A DNA stretch of 64,000 bases, from contig CBDFJV010000007.1 of NCBI GenBank assembly GCA_965248605.1, positions 2,542,001-2,606,000 on the forward strand. Reading direction: 5' to 3'. Within the stretch, counting starts at the first letter, position 1. The number at the start of each line of letters is the position of its first letter. Under the pieces are notes generated by a model that was given only the letters and a program-made list of their open reading frames with translations, had not been told where the DNA came from and did no database searches. This stretch comes from CAUZJF01 sp965248605 (lineage in GTDB: Bacteria > Chloroflexota > Dehalococcoidia > Lucifugimonadales > CAUZJF01). The position numbers were made by a program, and so were the translations under genes. Shown piece by piece: positions 8,117-16,244 of this stretch.

Positions 8117-8503
8117 TCAGATAGAAGTCGGACCAGTGCGGCCCGCCACACCGGCGGGACCACGGCTTGCGGGAAGTACCTCCACAGGAGTGGGGATCAG
8201 CCATTCCTGTCCGGTCTTGGTCGCTCCCCTCACTCGCCCGTCGCGGGCCAACTTACGCACCCTGCGGTCGGAGATACCCAACCGAGCGGCGGCCTGACTC
8301 GCCGTGAGGTTGGCGACATCATCGGCAGGCAGCTCCGAGGCCAACTCGAACTCTATCGGGCTTGGCCGCTTGAGGGTGCTCATCTCGTGGATGAGAAACC
8401 CGATAACCTCGCCGCCGTCGTCCAGCCGCTTGAGGATGCGTTCATCATCGGTAGGGGTGAAGTACCCCTCCCTGAACGCCCACAGCACCGCGGAGTGTTC
8501 CAT
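8117..8503 (-). CDS. Small DNA-binding protein with MerR/excisionase-like helix-turn-helix
   Basis: A 128-residue protein. Residues about 65-105 (NLTASQAAARLGISDRRVRK followed by a wing with GATKTGQEWLIP) are an excisionase-like helix-turn-helix that needs a turn and a short beta wing. The first 55 residues (HSAVLWAFREGYFTPTDDER) are an unnamed alpha-beta region. The ATG at 8503 overlaps the stop of the PP-loop gene by one base (TGATG), so the genes are probably translated together. Next to a serine recombinase it could be the excision factor, which is an inference. Confidence 0.7.
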   Translation of the reverse strand: MEHSAVLWAFREGYFTPTDDERILKRLDDGGEVIGFLIHEMSTLKRPSPIEFELASELPADDVANLTASQAAARLGISDRRVRKLARDGRVRGATKTGQEWLIPTPVEVLPASRGPAGVAGRTGPTSI

Positions 8504-10096
8504 CAGACGCCACAGTAACCCTCGCACTTATTGCCGAAGCCGTCCGGGTCCCGGGCAGCTCGCAGCCCTGCCTCATCGAGGTTGACGGCCTGGGCAAGGG
8601 GCACACGTCGAGGATGCAGGTAGGCCTCCTTGGCGAACGCCAGCTTGCCCCGTAGGTTGGAGTCGATATCCACCACCTCGGCGAACGGCTTAGGCCACTG
8701 GCGCTTCGTCTCGGCCCACCTCTGACGGGACTGGTATGGGCAGCCAATGCAGGACGAGCGCTCCAGTGGCCTGTCGTACCGCCCTTCCCACCACTCCAGG
8801 CAGTCCTGCCTCGACATTCTCGCCTCGATCAGAGGGTAGCGGTTACGTATCCACCTGTCGCGGGACGTTCGCACCCGGATCGCCTCGTCGGTCGAGATGC
8901 CCAGCCACAGCTCGACGGTCGTGTCCGCAGGGACCCGCTGTCCCCTGCTGAGTCCCAGCAACTCCCGTATCTTCCGGCGGACTGATTGAGTGGGGACGGC
9001 GCCGCCAGTGGCCGGACTGCTCCGGCTGGTTTGCGCCATCCCCCTCACCGAACCGGACGTGCCCCTTTCAGGGCATCCGGCTCTCCATCAGATGGGTTAG
9101 ACCCATGTGTCGGGAACATCGGCTTTTCCGCCATCGTCGTCGGGTTCGTACATCCCTCCTCCGGCGTAATTCGCTTCGTTCCACACCCATCCGACTGCCC
9201 TCCTTCGCCATGCGGCCGGCTTTCCCGACCTCGGACTACTACGAGGGCTCTGCCACACGTCCGGCATTGGCCGAAGGCTGGCCTACTCCGTTGCCGGAGA
9301 GCCGGTCGCGCTTCCCAAGTTCACCTAGGTTGCGTCTGCGTGCCGTCTTAGGTTCTGCCTCTACGCCTGGCACGGCTCGCTGCCGCGCTCGCCATCGGGA
9401 GACGCCGGGTGATTGGAGTTCGGTGTCTCTGTCCTAACAGGACTGCCCCTGTATACGACAGACAGGGGTTCCGATGACTCCACCCTCGCCCTACCGTGAG
9501 CAGGTGGTTCTACATTCGACGCTTCAGTTGGCAGTTCCTTTCGTGACCATAACGACACTCTGGCTAGCAGCGCACGGTTTAGCAGGGTCACCGCCGCCAC
9601 ATTGTCGGGAAGGCTTCAGACACGGTTCCGCCTCTGGCCCCCATGCCTGCTCCCCTAGCCACCGGCCCACTCCTGGCCGGGTTCCGCATCCGGAACGTTC
9701 AACCCATGCGCTTCTTGGCGCACGCCTGATCTTGTAGTGCTCGGTGCACTGCCGCCGTCCCATGCCGTCGCCCTGTCCGTTCCGCACTCCTGCGCGGGCA
9801 GGTCCCTTGCGGTATAGGGGAAGGTCGATGAAGCCCCGGTTGCCGGAGTGGTTGGTGAGGGCTTTGGCGTCTTCTCGCAGGCTGCGCCCGTTGTCCACGA
9901 TGTATAAGGGGAAGCTCAGATTCCTGGACAGCCAGTCCAGGTGGGTGTAGATGGTGGGAGGCTCCCAGTGGGTGGCGGCGAAGATGGCGCAGTCCGGCAG
10001 TTGACCGAACGCGCCCCCGCTTGCCATGAGGGCCATGACCGATGACTGGACGCCTCCTCCCAGGCTGATGACGGTCAAAGAGTACGTCGACCGCAT
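8503..10096 (-). CDS. PAPS-reductase-like PP-loop protein, split by a group II intron
   Basis: Exon 1 is 10096-9724 and exon 2 is 8984-8503; joined they are 855 bases, 284 codons plus stop, with no frame error. Exon 1 has the PP-loop (SLGGGVQSSVMAL), the ATP-binding ATHWEPP segment and QCTEHYKIR. Exon 2 continues PVRRKIRELLGLSRGQRV and ends with a cysteine-rich zone (SSCIGCPYQS, KCEGYCG). The family is common in phages and genomic islands, near DNA-modification or Dnd-type genes, and probably activates a substrate with ATP; the substrate is unknown. It overlaps the small gene upstream and the helix-turn-helix gene downstream by one base each. Confidence 0.82.
8985..9723 (-). mobile_element. 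Group II intron without an intron-encoded protein (739 nt)
   Basis: The 5' end at 9723 reads GTGCGCC, matching the group II consensus GTGYG. Domain V is GAGCCGGATGCCC-GAAA-loop-GGGCACGTCCGGTTC at about 9087-9051. Domain VI follows with GAGGGGGATGG pairing with CCGTCCCC and CTC, leaving one unpaired A (complement of 8991) seven bases from the 3' end, the expected branch point. The intron ends in AAT at 8985. Removing it restores the host reading frame exactly. There is no reverse transcriptase or maturase frame, so splicing would need a protein from elsewhere in the genome or proceed on its own. Confidence 0.88.
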
Positions 10097-10308
10097 CAGC
10101 CTTCGTCCTCACTACCGTCTCCGAGAGATAAGTCCGCCTCGGATGGAGGGACCTTGTCGCGGGTGGCGTACTCAACCAGCAGGGTGAAGAGGCGGCGCAG
10201 ACGGTCCTGGGCATCGGGACCAGGGTTGAATTCGATGGTCACCGTGCCAAGTTCCGGCGCGCCTCTATTGGAGTCCTTCGGCTTGTCTTCGCTCTTGGTA
10301 TCTTCCAT
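10096..10308 (-). CDS. Small acidic protein of the phage-like operon
   Basis: A 70-residue protein starting at the ATG at 10308 (MEDTKSEDKPKDSN). It is acidic at both ends with a central segment TVTIEFNPGPDAQDRLRRLF that could fold as a small beta-alpha unit. Its stop overlaps the ATG of the PP-loop gene by one base (TGATG), the same coupling seen at the next junction. I do not recognise a family. Function is unknown, but the tight coupling argues that it is real. Confidence 0.6.
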   Translation of the reverse strand: MEDTKSEDKPKDSNRGAPELGTVTIEFNPGPDAQDRLRRLFTLLVEYATRDKVPPSEADLSLGDGSEDEG

Positions 10309-10445
10309 ATCGCTATTCCGGTGGTCGGGCTCTCTAGGGATGGTGCGGGAGCAACTGTCCTTTCCTTCGGCTCTGAGTGTTGGACTTGCGGCGTCGTACG
10401 CCCCTCCCATTCAAGTGTGGGCTGCCAGCGATCTGGACATAATCC

Positions 10446-10481
10446 CTTGAAAGGGAGGGTGAGCTCACCCTCCCTTTCAAG
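10446..10481. repeat. Perfect 36-bp palindrome
   Basis: The two 18-base arms CTTGAAAGGGAGGGTGAG and CTCACCCTCCCTTTCAAG are exact reverse complements with no spacer. There is no T run on either side, so it is more likely a binding site, a recombination scar or a repeat than a terminator. It lies 138 bases upstream of the small phage-like gene. Confidence 0.75.
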
Positions 10482-10709
10482 CCCTGACGTTCCCAGGGGC
10501 CTTCGTGGTGTGATGGACGTGTACAGAGATTTGAGTTTGTTCCAAAAAGGGAAGTCGGGGTCCTGAGCAAGCTAATTCGGGGAGAAAACACCCCCGATAG
10601 GACCATCTCAGCAAGCACTTTGTGTCCAGAGCGGGTTCCAGGGTGTGGTGCCAGGAACGGACTAGTGGTCCAACATCCTAGTATTGAAGGGTTCTGAGGT
10701 TACGGCTTG

Positions 10710-10734
10710 GTAGGGGCGGGTTTGAAACCCGCCC
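10710..10734. repeat. GTAGGGGC-type palindromic repeat 1
   Basis: GGGCGGGTTT, one base, then AAACCCGCCC, preceded by GTA. It shares the outer GTAGGGGC half with palindromes at 43661 and 62447 but has a different core. Only the left outer arm is intact. Confidence 0.65.
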
Positions 10735-10797
10735 TGTCGTCGTAGCACGCCAATCTCGGCTACCCCTCATTTCAAAGATTTCGGTCTACTAGGGAAA

Positions 10798-10868
10798 CTT
10801 CCCGAAAAGGAAGTGCCGATTTGTGAGCCGACTTCCCTTTCGTCGTGGAGAAGTTTCCTTTTCGGAAG
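10798..10868. promoter_or_regulatory. Cluster of CTTCC...GGAAG operator-like sites
   Basis: Three related sites lie within 71 bases just before the helix-turn-helix gene: CTTCCCGAAAAGGAAG (10798-10813, an inverted repeat), GACTTCCCTTTCGTC (about 10830-10844) and AAGTTTCCTTTTCGGAAG (10851-10868). A fourth, AAAAAGGGAAGTCG, is at 10544-10557 in inverted orientation. The spacing and symmetry suggest binding of a repressor, perhaps the product of the gene that follows. Confidence 0.5.
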
Positions 10869-10884
10869 TGGGAGTGAGGGACCG

Positions 10885-11673
10885 ATGAAAGAGAGGGCTG
10901 TAGCGATGGAAAAGACGAGGAGCCTGGAGAACCTGCACGAGTTGCGGCTCATGGCGCTGCTGCTCGACGTGATACGCGAGAAAGGGCGCATGGAAGCGGC
11001 GGACCTGCTGGGCGTCAACTACAAGACCCTGGCTAGAGCCGTGGAGACCGGCAGCCTTTCGCCGCGCATGAGCCATGCGTTGGATCGTTTGCTCCTGTCC
11101 AGGGAGTCCAAAGCTATGGCCGCGCAGCAGGAACGCATCGCAACTCTGGAGGGGCGGGTGGAGGGCCTGGAACAGAAGATCAAGAGCAGTCTCGGCAAGG
11201 TGCCAGCCTTCGTCGAGGGCCAGGTGAAGGCCCTGGGAGAGGAGCACACCAGGGCTCTGCGCCAGTGGGAGCGGCGTCTGGCCCAGGTGGAGGCGGGATA
11301 CGGCGGAGCGTCAGCGGCCAGCGAGGTCAGAAAGCCTGTGGTCCGTGTCCAGTCCCGGCGGAAGTATCCCGAGCTGGTAACCCGTGAGCCTGCGCCAGAC
11401 GACGAGGAGGTCTATGGCGCGGCGTGGCCGCTGGTCGAGGAGTGGCGAAGGCTCAGGGAAGGCCATCCCAACGACGGCAGGAGCCTGTCGTGGCTGGTGA
11501 CGGAGGAGCGCATCCTGAATCTGGAGCTGGCTATGGCCGAGGAGCACGGGCTGACCCTGCCGCCCGAGACCCAGCCGCTCGCGGGGGTGTGGAGGAACGG
11601 GCAGCGACGCTCGATAGAAGCGGCCCTGAGCGACACCCGGTGGGCGCGGACCAGGAGGGAGCGGCTCAGGTAG
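10885..11673 (+). CDS. Helix-turn-helix and coiled-coil protein, distant relative of module gene 1
   Basis: A 262-residue protein. Residues about 30-65 (MEAADLLGVNYKTLARAVET) align with the helix-turn-helix of module gene 1 (AALLGVNRKTVAL), including the following Arg-Met. Residues 75-150 are a long charged helix (RIATLEGRVEGLEQKIK), likely coiled coil. The C-terminal 110 residues contain YGAAWPLVEEWRRLREGHP and a final basic RWARTRRERLR. I chose the ATG at 10885 because GTGAGGG lies just upstream; frames further upstream pass through the operator cluster. Family unnamed; a DNA-binding regulator is the best guess. Confidence 0.7.
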   Translation: MKERAVAMEKTRSLENLHELRLMALLLDVIREKGRMEAADLLGVNYKTLARAVETGSLSPRMSHALDRLLLSRESKAMAAQQERIATLEGRVEGLEQKIKSSLGKVPAFVEGQVKALGEEHTRALRQWERRLAQVEAGYGGASAASEVRKPVVRVQSRRKYPELVTREPAPDDEEVYGAAWPLVEEWRRLREGHPNDGRSLSWLVTEERILNLELAMAEEHGLTLPPETQPLAGVWRNGQRRSIEAALSDTRWARTRRERLR

Positions 11674-12399
11674 GTGCGGCGGTTCTTCACCCTGGGACTG
11701 TGGTGGAAGTAGGCGCTGCGTCATCTCCGCACCATGTTTGCTGCATGAGTGCAAGTGATGTGGGTGGTAAGGCCCCGAAAGTATTGCCAAAGGGGAGATG
11801 GGGCGTAATACTGAGATTGTTATCAGGTTTTTCCAGTGTTTCTTTGCCATAGAAACCTGGGGGTCCTTTCCCTGAGCCCGGGACGTACCAGAGGGATCGA
11901 GCTAGGCTCTCCCAACGGTCGCCCAAGAGGGATGTTCCCACAAAGGCCGGAGTGCGTCCTGCGTTTCGACCTTTCGATACGACGGTTGGAGTGCCCCATG
12001 CCCTCTGACCGTCTCCCCATGCCTGCGGCATAGCCCTTCAGAGAGCTGAGGCCGCAGCTTCGACACGCGCTGGTCCTTGTAGGGCTTGCGGTATGGAACG
12101 TTCTCAGATGGAGGCAAGGCGACGAAAGAGCTGCGTTGGGTGATTCGTAGTCGATGACAGTTTTGCTGTGGCCTCTCGCAATGGTCCCGCTTTCCGCGTT
12201 ATTCCTGATCGCAGGAATCCGCGTGGTCAGGAGGAAGTGCTATGGTGTAGGTCACGCACTCGGCGAGGCAGCGAATCTCATCAAGCCGGAAGGACCGATA
12301 TCTATGGTCTGGCCCGCAGAAAGGTTGCCAGCTTAGTCCGGTCCCGCAAGTTATGGTGTGTTACCATGCTGGACTCCTACCAAATGAGGTGAGAAACCC
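11674..12399. other. 726-base stretch without a recognisable gene
   Basis: No frame here shows a known family. A 60-codon plus-strand frame at 12154-12336 begins with a hydrophobic segment (PLSALFLIAGIRVV) but has no ribosome site; it could be a tiny membrane protein, with low confidence. The rest looks like decayed DNA between mobile elements. Confidence 0.4.
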
Positions 12400-12405
12400 G
12401 TGGAC

Positions 12406-12576
12406 ATGAAAACTAGTCTGGTCATCGCCGTACCTACCGCCGTCGTAACCACCCTCGTGATGAATTACCTGCAGGACGACTATTCATTTCTCGTCTCACT
12501 TGCCATTGGAGCCGTTGCCGGGGTACTCACCGGCCTGGTGGCCTATTTCCTGTACAAGTTGGTTAGTAAGTCCTAA
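12406..12576 (+). CDS. Small two-helix membrane protein
   Basis: A 56-residue protein with two hydrophobic segments, LVIAVPTAVVTTLVM and VSLAIGAVAGVLTGLVAYFL, and a basic end (YKLVSKS). GAGGTGAG lies upstream; a GTG at 12400 is in frame and better spaced, so the true start may be two codons earlier. The size, twin helices and good ribosome site make it plausible as a real gene, but I cannot name a family. It may be a holin-like or toxin-like peptide; this is speculation. Confidence 0.45.
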   Translation: MKTSLVIAVPTAVVTTLVMNYLQDDYSFLVSLAIGAVAGVLTGLVAYFLYKLVSKS

Positions 12577-12887
12577 TGGGTGGCATAGTGGACGGTACGC
12601 CGTCCCTCACAGTGTACCGGGCTGGTCGGACACTTTGTTGCTACGGCCTGCAACCTGGTGCGAATGGCGAACCTGTTGTCGTGTCAGATGACACGAGCCG
12701 TTCAGTCGGTGTGATCTGCCTAGGGCGGAGTGCGCCCAAGATGCTGTGACGGGGCCTCTGAGCTCCGTAGACCCCTCTCGGAATCGTCCGCAGGGGAATC
12801 AATTCTGACTCCGGTCTCATCTAAACGCCGTTACTGCCCACTCAATCAACTGCCGTCATCTGCCAAAATTCATTCTTCAGCAGCCTG
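12577..12887. other. 311-base stretch before IS21 copy 2, nothing recognisable
   Basis: No frame resembles a known family and no clear promoter or hairpin is visible. The last six bases, AGCCTG (12882-12887), are the left copy of the IS21 target duplication. Confidence 0.5.
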
Positions 12888-13008
12888 TGTGAAGGGCGGA
12901 GAGATAATGTACCACCTGGGCGGTCGAGCGCTGAGATGTGGCGCTTGAAAACTGTACCGCCTGTCGCCTTCAATCAGGAACGACCGAACCTGATTGAAGG
13001 TGGATTGG

Positions 13009-14508
13009 ATGTACAAGGTGGAGATGTACCTGCGAGTTCGCAGGGCTTGTTTCGTCGAAGGGATGAGCGTCCGAGAGGCGGCCCGAGTGTTCGGGCTACA
13101 CCGGGACACGGTGCGCAAGATGCTCGAGTACTCCGTGCCCCCAGGGTATCGACGGCAACGACCGGCTCGCAGACCGAAGCTCGATCCATATAAGGGTGTG
13201 ATGGACCAGATCCTGGAGCAGGATCTGAGCTCACCGAAGAAGCAGCGTCACACCGCCAAGCGTATCTACGAACGGCTCAGAGACGAACACGGCTTCCCCG
13301 GCAAGTACACGATAGTCAAAGACTACGTTCGAGAACGCCGTCGTCATACCCGCGAGATGTTCGTACCACTGTCCCATTCCCCGGGACATGCCCAGTGCGA
13401 CTACGGCGAAGCTCGAGTGATCATCGGCGGAGTGGAACGCAAAGCCCACTACTTCGCCCTGGACCTCCCTCACAGCGACGGGTGCTATGTGAAGGCGTAT
13501 CCCGCCGAGACGACGGAGTCATTCTGCGACGGACACGTCTCCGCCTTCGCGTTCCTGGGCGGAGTGCCTCAGAGCATCCTCTACGACAACACCACGCTCG
13601 CGGTAGCCAGAATCCTGGGAGATGGTCGCCGGCAGCGGACCAGGGTGTTCTCCGAGCTTCAGTCCCACTACCTGTTCGAGGACCGGTTCGGCCGTCCAGG
13701 CAAAGGGAACGATAAGGGCAAAGTAGAAGGTCTGGTCGGCTATGTCCGCCGGAACTTCCTGGTGCCCATTCCATCGTTCGAGAGCTTCGATGCCCTCAAT
13801 GCTCATCTGGAGCAACACTGCCTCAGACGGTTCGAAGATCGACTCCGCGGCCACAACGAGACGATAGGAGAACGGCTGGAGCGGGACCTGGAGAAGTTGC
13901 TGCTTCTGCCGGCCGTACCGTACGACGCCAGCGACAAGCACGCGACGAGGGTCAGTTCTCTGTCCCTGGTCAGATACCGGACCAATGACTATTCGGTCCC
14001 GGTGGCCTACGGTCATCGGGACGTTGTGGTCCGCGGATATGTACATGAGGTTGTGATCAGCAGTGGCGCTGAAGTCATCGCCCGCCATCGGCGGTCCTAC
14101 GATCGAGACGACTTCGTCTTCGACCCTCTCCATTACCTGCCGCTCCTTGAGAAGAAGACGAGGGCATTGGATCAGGCGGCGCCGCTGGTTGGATGGGAGT
14201 TGCCCGAGGAGTTCGGAGTGTTGCGGCGGTTGCTGGAGTCTCGGATGGGCAAGCGAGGAAAGAGGGAGTTCGTGCAGGTGCTCAGACTGATGGAGAACTT
14301 CCAGCCGGAAGAAGTCCACGACGCCGTACGAGACGCCATTCGACTCGGGGCTGTGAGCTTCGATGCTGTCAAGCACCTGGTGCTGTGCAGGATCGAGGGT
14401 CGACCGCCTAGACTCGACATGGAGTTGTACCCGTATCTGCCCAGGACCAACGTTGCAACAACCTCGACCAGGGACTACATGGCTCTCCTGGCGGGGAGCC
14501 GGTCATGA
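13009..14508 (+). CDS. istA: IS21 transposase IstA (copy 2)
   Basis: A 499-residue DDE transposase, the same as the copy at 645-2144 apart from a Ser in place of Cys in VVISSGAEV and one silent or conservative change near 14233. The helix-turn-helix and the three catalytic acidic motifs (CDYGEA, ILYDN, KGKVEG) are intact. The ATG at 13009 follows GAAGGTGG by five bases. The gene ends with ATGA shared with istB. Confidence 0.95.
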   Translation: MYKVEMYLRVRRACFVEGMSVREAARVFGLHRDTVRKMLEYSVPPGYRRQRPARRPKLDPYKGVMDQILEQDLSSPKKQRHTAKRIYERLRDEHGFPGKYTIVKDYVRERRRHTREMFVPLSHSPGHAQCDYGEARVIIGGVERKAHYFALDLPHSDGCYVKAYPAETTESFCDGHVSAFAFLGGVPQSILYDNTTLAVARILGDGRRQRTRVFSELQSHYLFEDRFGRPGKGNDKGKVEGLVGYVRRNFLVPIPSFESFDALNAHLEQHCLRRFEDRLRGHNETIGERLERDLEKLLLLPAVPYDASDKHATRVSSLSLVRYRTNDYSVPVAYGHRDVVVRGYVHEVVISSGAEVIARHRRSYDRDDFVFDPLHYLPLLEKKTRALDQAAPLVGWELPEEFGVLRRLLESRMGKRGKREFVQVLRLMENFQPEEVHDAVRDAIRLGAVSFDAVKHLVLCRIEGRPPRLDMELYPYLPRTNVATTSTRDYMALLAGSRS

Positions 14509-15272
14509 CCAACAAGTCCACGATGTTGCTCGAACACAACCTCAAGCAACTCAAGCTCCCCACGTTCCTGAGGGAGTACGACAAGCTGGCATCCCAGTGT
14601 GCCAGTGAGGGAGCTGACCATCCGGACTACCTGCTGCGACTATCGGAGTTGGAGCTGATCGACCGTCACCATCGCATGGTGGAACGTCGGATCAAAGCAG
14701 CCCGCTTCCCGACGACCAAGAGCCTCGACACCTTCGACTTCCTGTCTATGCCGTCCCTGAACAAGGCTCTGGTTCTGGAGCTGGCACGATGCGAGTACAT
14801 CGAGCGCCCCCACAACGTCATCGCTCTCGGCAACAGTGGCACCGGCAAGACCCATATCGCCCTCGGTCTCGGTCTGGCTGCGTGTCAGAGGGGACTGTCC
14901 GTGGGCTTCACCACCGCCGCTGCTCTGGTTCACGAGCTGATCGAGGCCAGGGACGAACGGCGTCTGCTCAACCTGCAGAGAAGGCTCGCACGACTCAAGC
15001 TTCTGATCATCGACGAACTGGGCTTCGTGCCCTTGTCCAAGACTGGCGCCGAGCTCCTCTTCGAGGTGTTCAGCCAGCGTTACGAGCGTGGATCGGTCCT
15101 GGTGACCTCCAACCTGCCCTTCGTCGAGTGGACCGAGGTGTTCGGCTCTGAACGGCTGACCGGAGCTCTCCTCGACCGCCTCACCCACCATGTCGACATC
15201 CTGGAGATGAACGGGGACAGCTACCGACTCAAGCACAGCAAGAAGACTTCTGGCCGCCAGCTATCTGACTGA
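14505..15272 (+). CDS. istB: IS21 helper ATPase IstB (copy 2)
   Basis: A complete 255-residue AAA+ ATPase. Walker A is GNSGTGKTH (about residues 107-115), Walker B is LLIIDELGF, and the sensor region SNLPFVEWTEVFGSERLT follows. The C-terminus (YRLKHSKKT) is basic, as usual in the family. It needs IstA to form the transposition complex. The ATG overlaps istA by four bases. Confidence 0.95.
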   Translation: MTNKSTMLLEHNLKQLKLPTFLREYDKLASQCASEGADHPDYLLRLSELELIDRHHRMVERRIKAARFPTTKSLDTFDFLSMPSLNKALVLELARCEYIERPHNVIALGNSGTGKTHIALGLGLAACQRGLSVGFTTAAALVHELIEARDERRLLNLQRRLARLKLLIIDELGFVPLSKTGAELLFEVFSQRYERGSVLVTSNLPFVEWTEVFGSERLTGALLDRLTHHVDILEMNGDSYRLKHSKKTSGRQLSD

Positions 15273-15374
15273 GCCTGATCTCCAACGCCCCACGAACCTT
15301 GATGCCCATTCTACGGCGTTCAGTGGTACAGTTTTGCTCCGCCCCGCTGGTACGTTTTCACACCGCCCTTGACA

Positions 15375-15690
15375 AGCCTGCTAGTGGCATGTCTGGTCAT
15401 GGCAAGAGCGTCCTCTCGGCTGCGGCTACCGGAACGCCCCGTAGGCCGACGCACTTAAGCTGGCCCCAGCGCGCAAGGTCGTCAGCGGAGAGAAGGAAGA
15501 CGGCCCCAACGGGGGCACAGCAGCGATAATAAAGGGGGCTGTCCCCGCGCCCCTGGCGGGACGCGGCGCAGCTGCCTACAACGGGGATGGAGGAGCCTCC
15601 AACCCTGACGGGCCGGAGGCTCCTGTGGCCTAAGCCGGTGTTTCCGAGCGGCTCCTCATATAAGGACTTCCCAGCGAAAAGTTCGCAGTA
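15375..15690. other. Region after IS21 copy 2: target duplication and one hairpin, no gene
   Basis: Begins with the right AGCCTG target duplication (15375-15380). AGGAGCCTCC at 15591-15600 and GGAGGCTCCT at 15615-15624 form a ten-base stem with a 14-base loop but no T run, so it is a weak terminator candidate. No coding frame is recognised. Confidence 0.5.
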
Positions 15691-15924
15691 GAGCCTGTCT
15701 CAGAAGGGCAATTGTAGACAGGTTCACTCTGACGCGAAGGTCTGATGCGAGACGATGGAGTGTTGTCATCGCCTCAGTTCACGAGACAGGACAAGGCTTC
15801 GGACCGTGAAACGTATGGCTGAAGGAGCGGGAGGAGCTCCACACCCGATAGAGAGTGCGCAGGTTGAAGGCGGTGGCCAACATGGTCCACTCGGCCGCCA
15901 CGTTGGCGAGGCCGCGCAGCTGCG
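15691..15924 (-). pseudogene. IS1182-family transposase, C-terminal remnant
   Basis: From 15924 the minus strand reads QLRGLANVAAEWTMLATAFN and LRTLYRVW, then stops at 15779. It matches LLRGLTNVSAEWVMLATAFN in the IS1182 transposase at the right edge of this window. GAGCCTGTCTCAGAA at 15691-15705 recurs with one change at 62464-62478 beside that copy, so it is probably the IS terminus. Only the last 46 codons remain. Confidence 0.75.
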
Positions 15925-15989
15925 GCCCCCATGCGCATCCATATATGCAGGCCCCAACTGAGTCTCATCGTCCAGGCCGCATTCAATAT

Positions 15990-16235
15990 CCAGTAACCGT
16001 GTCTGTGCAGGTGGGACCCAGCATTGCAGGCTGGATGGCCCAGACCGAGGTACAGAGCAACTCATGGATAGCTGACGCCGGAGTCTTCACCCAGACCGGC
16101 GGTTTGGTCAGGGTCAGCGAGTTGCCGGGCCAGTTGCATGCTTTCTTTGTCCTCGCGGCATACATCGCCGTGCTCGGCAGCGCGGCCCTCTGGCTCATCA
16201 GGCGTCGAGACATCGCTGGAGCGAAGGGGGAATGA
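15990..16235 (+). pseudogene. ABC-2 type permease, C-terminal remnant
   Basis: The frame ends with FFVLAAYIAVLGSAALWLIR and then RRDIAGAKGE, a last membrane helix followed by the RRD motif that closes ABC-2 family permeases. Upstream, the sequence turns into IS debris near the shared CCATATATGCAGGCCC motif, so the front of the gene is missing. The family assignment rests on the C-terminal helix and basic tail only. Confidence 0.5.
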
Positions 16236-16244
16236 TTCCGGGAT

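Larger units (their letters stand above)
12888..15374 (+). mobile_element. IS21-family insertion sequence, copy 2 (complete)
   Basis: A 2487-base element with istA and istB. The left end TGTGAAGGGCGG and the right end (reverse complement TGTCAAGGGCGG) are terminal inverted repeats. Further in, GTACAGTTTT and GGTACGTTTTC units near the right end mirror AAACTGTACC near the left end, the multiple terminal repeats usual for IS21. It is flanked by AGCCTG at 12882-12887 and again at 15375-15380, a six-base target duplication, so this copy arrived by transposition as a unit and has not rearranged since. Confidence 0.96.

Noticed and set aside
9105..9600. Short frames inside 8985-9723
   Set aside because: They lie in the group II intron RNA domains and show no reverse-transcriptase or maturase motif.
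15855..16235. A single 126-codon gene
   Set aside because: Its first half runs antisense through the IS1182 remnant; only the last part resembles a permease tail.
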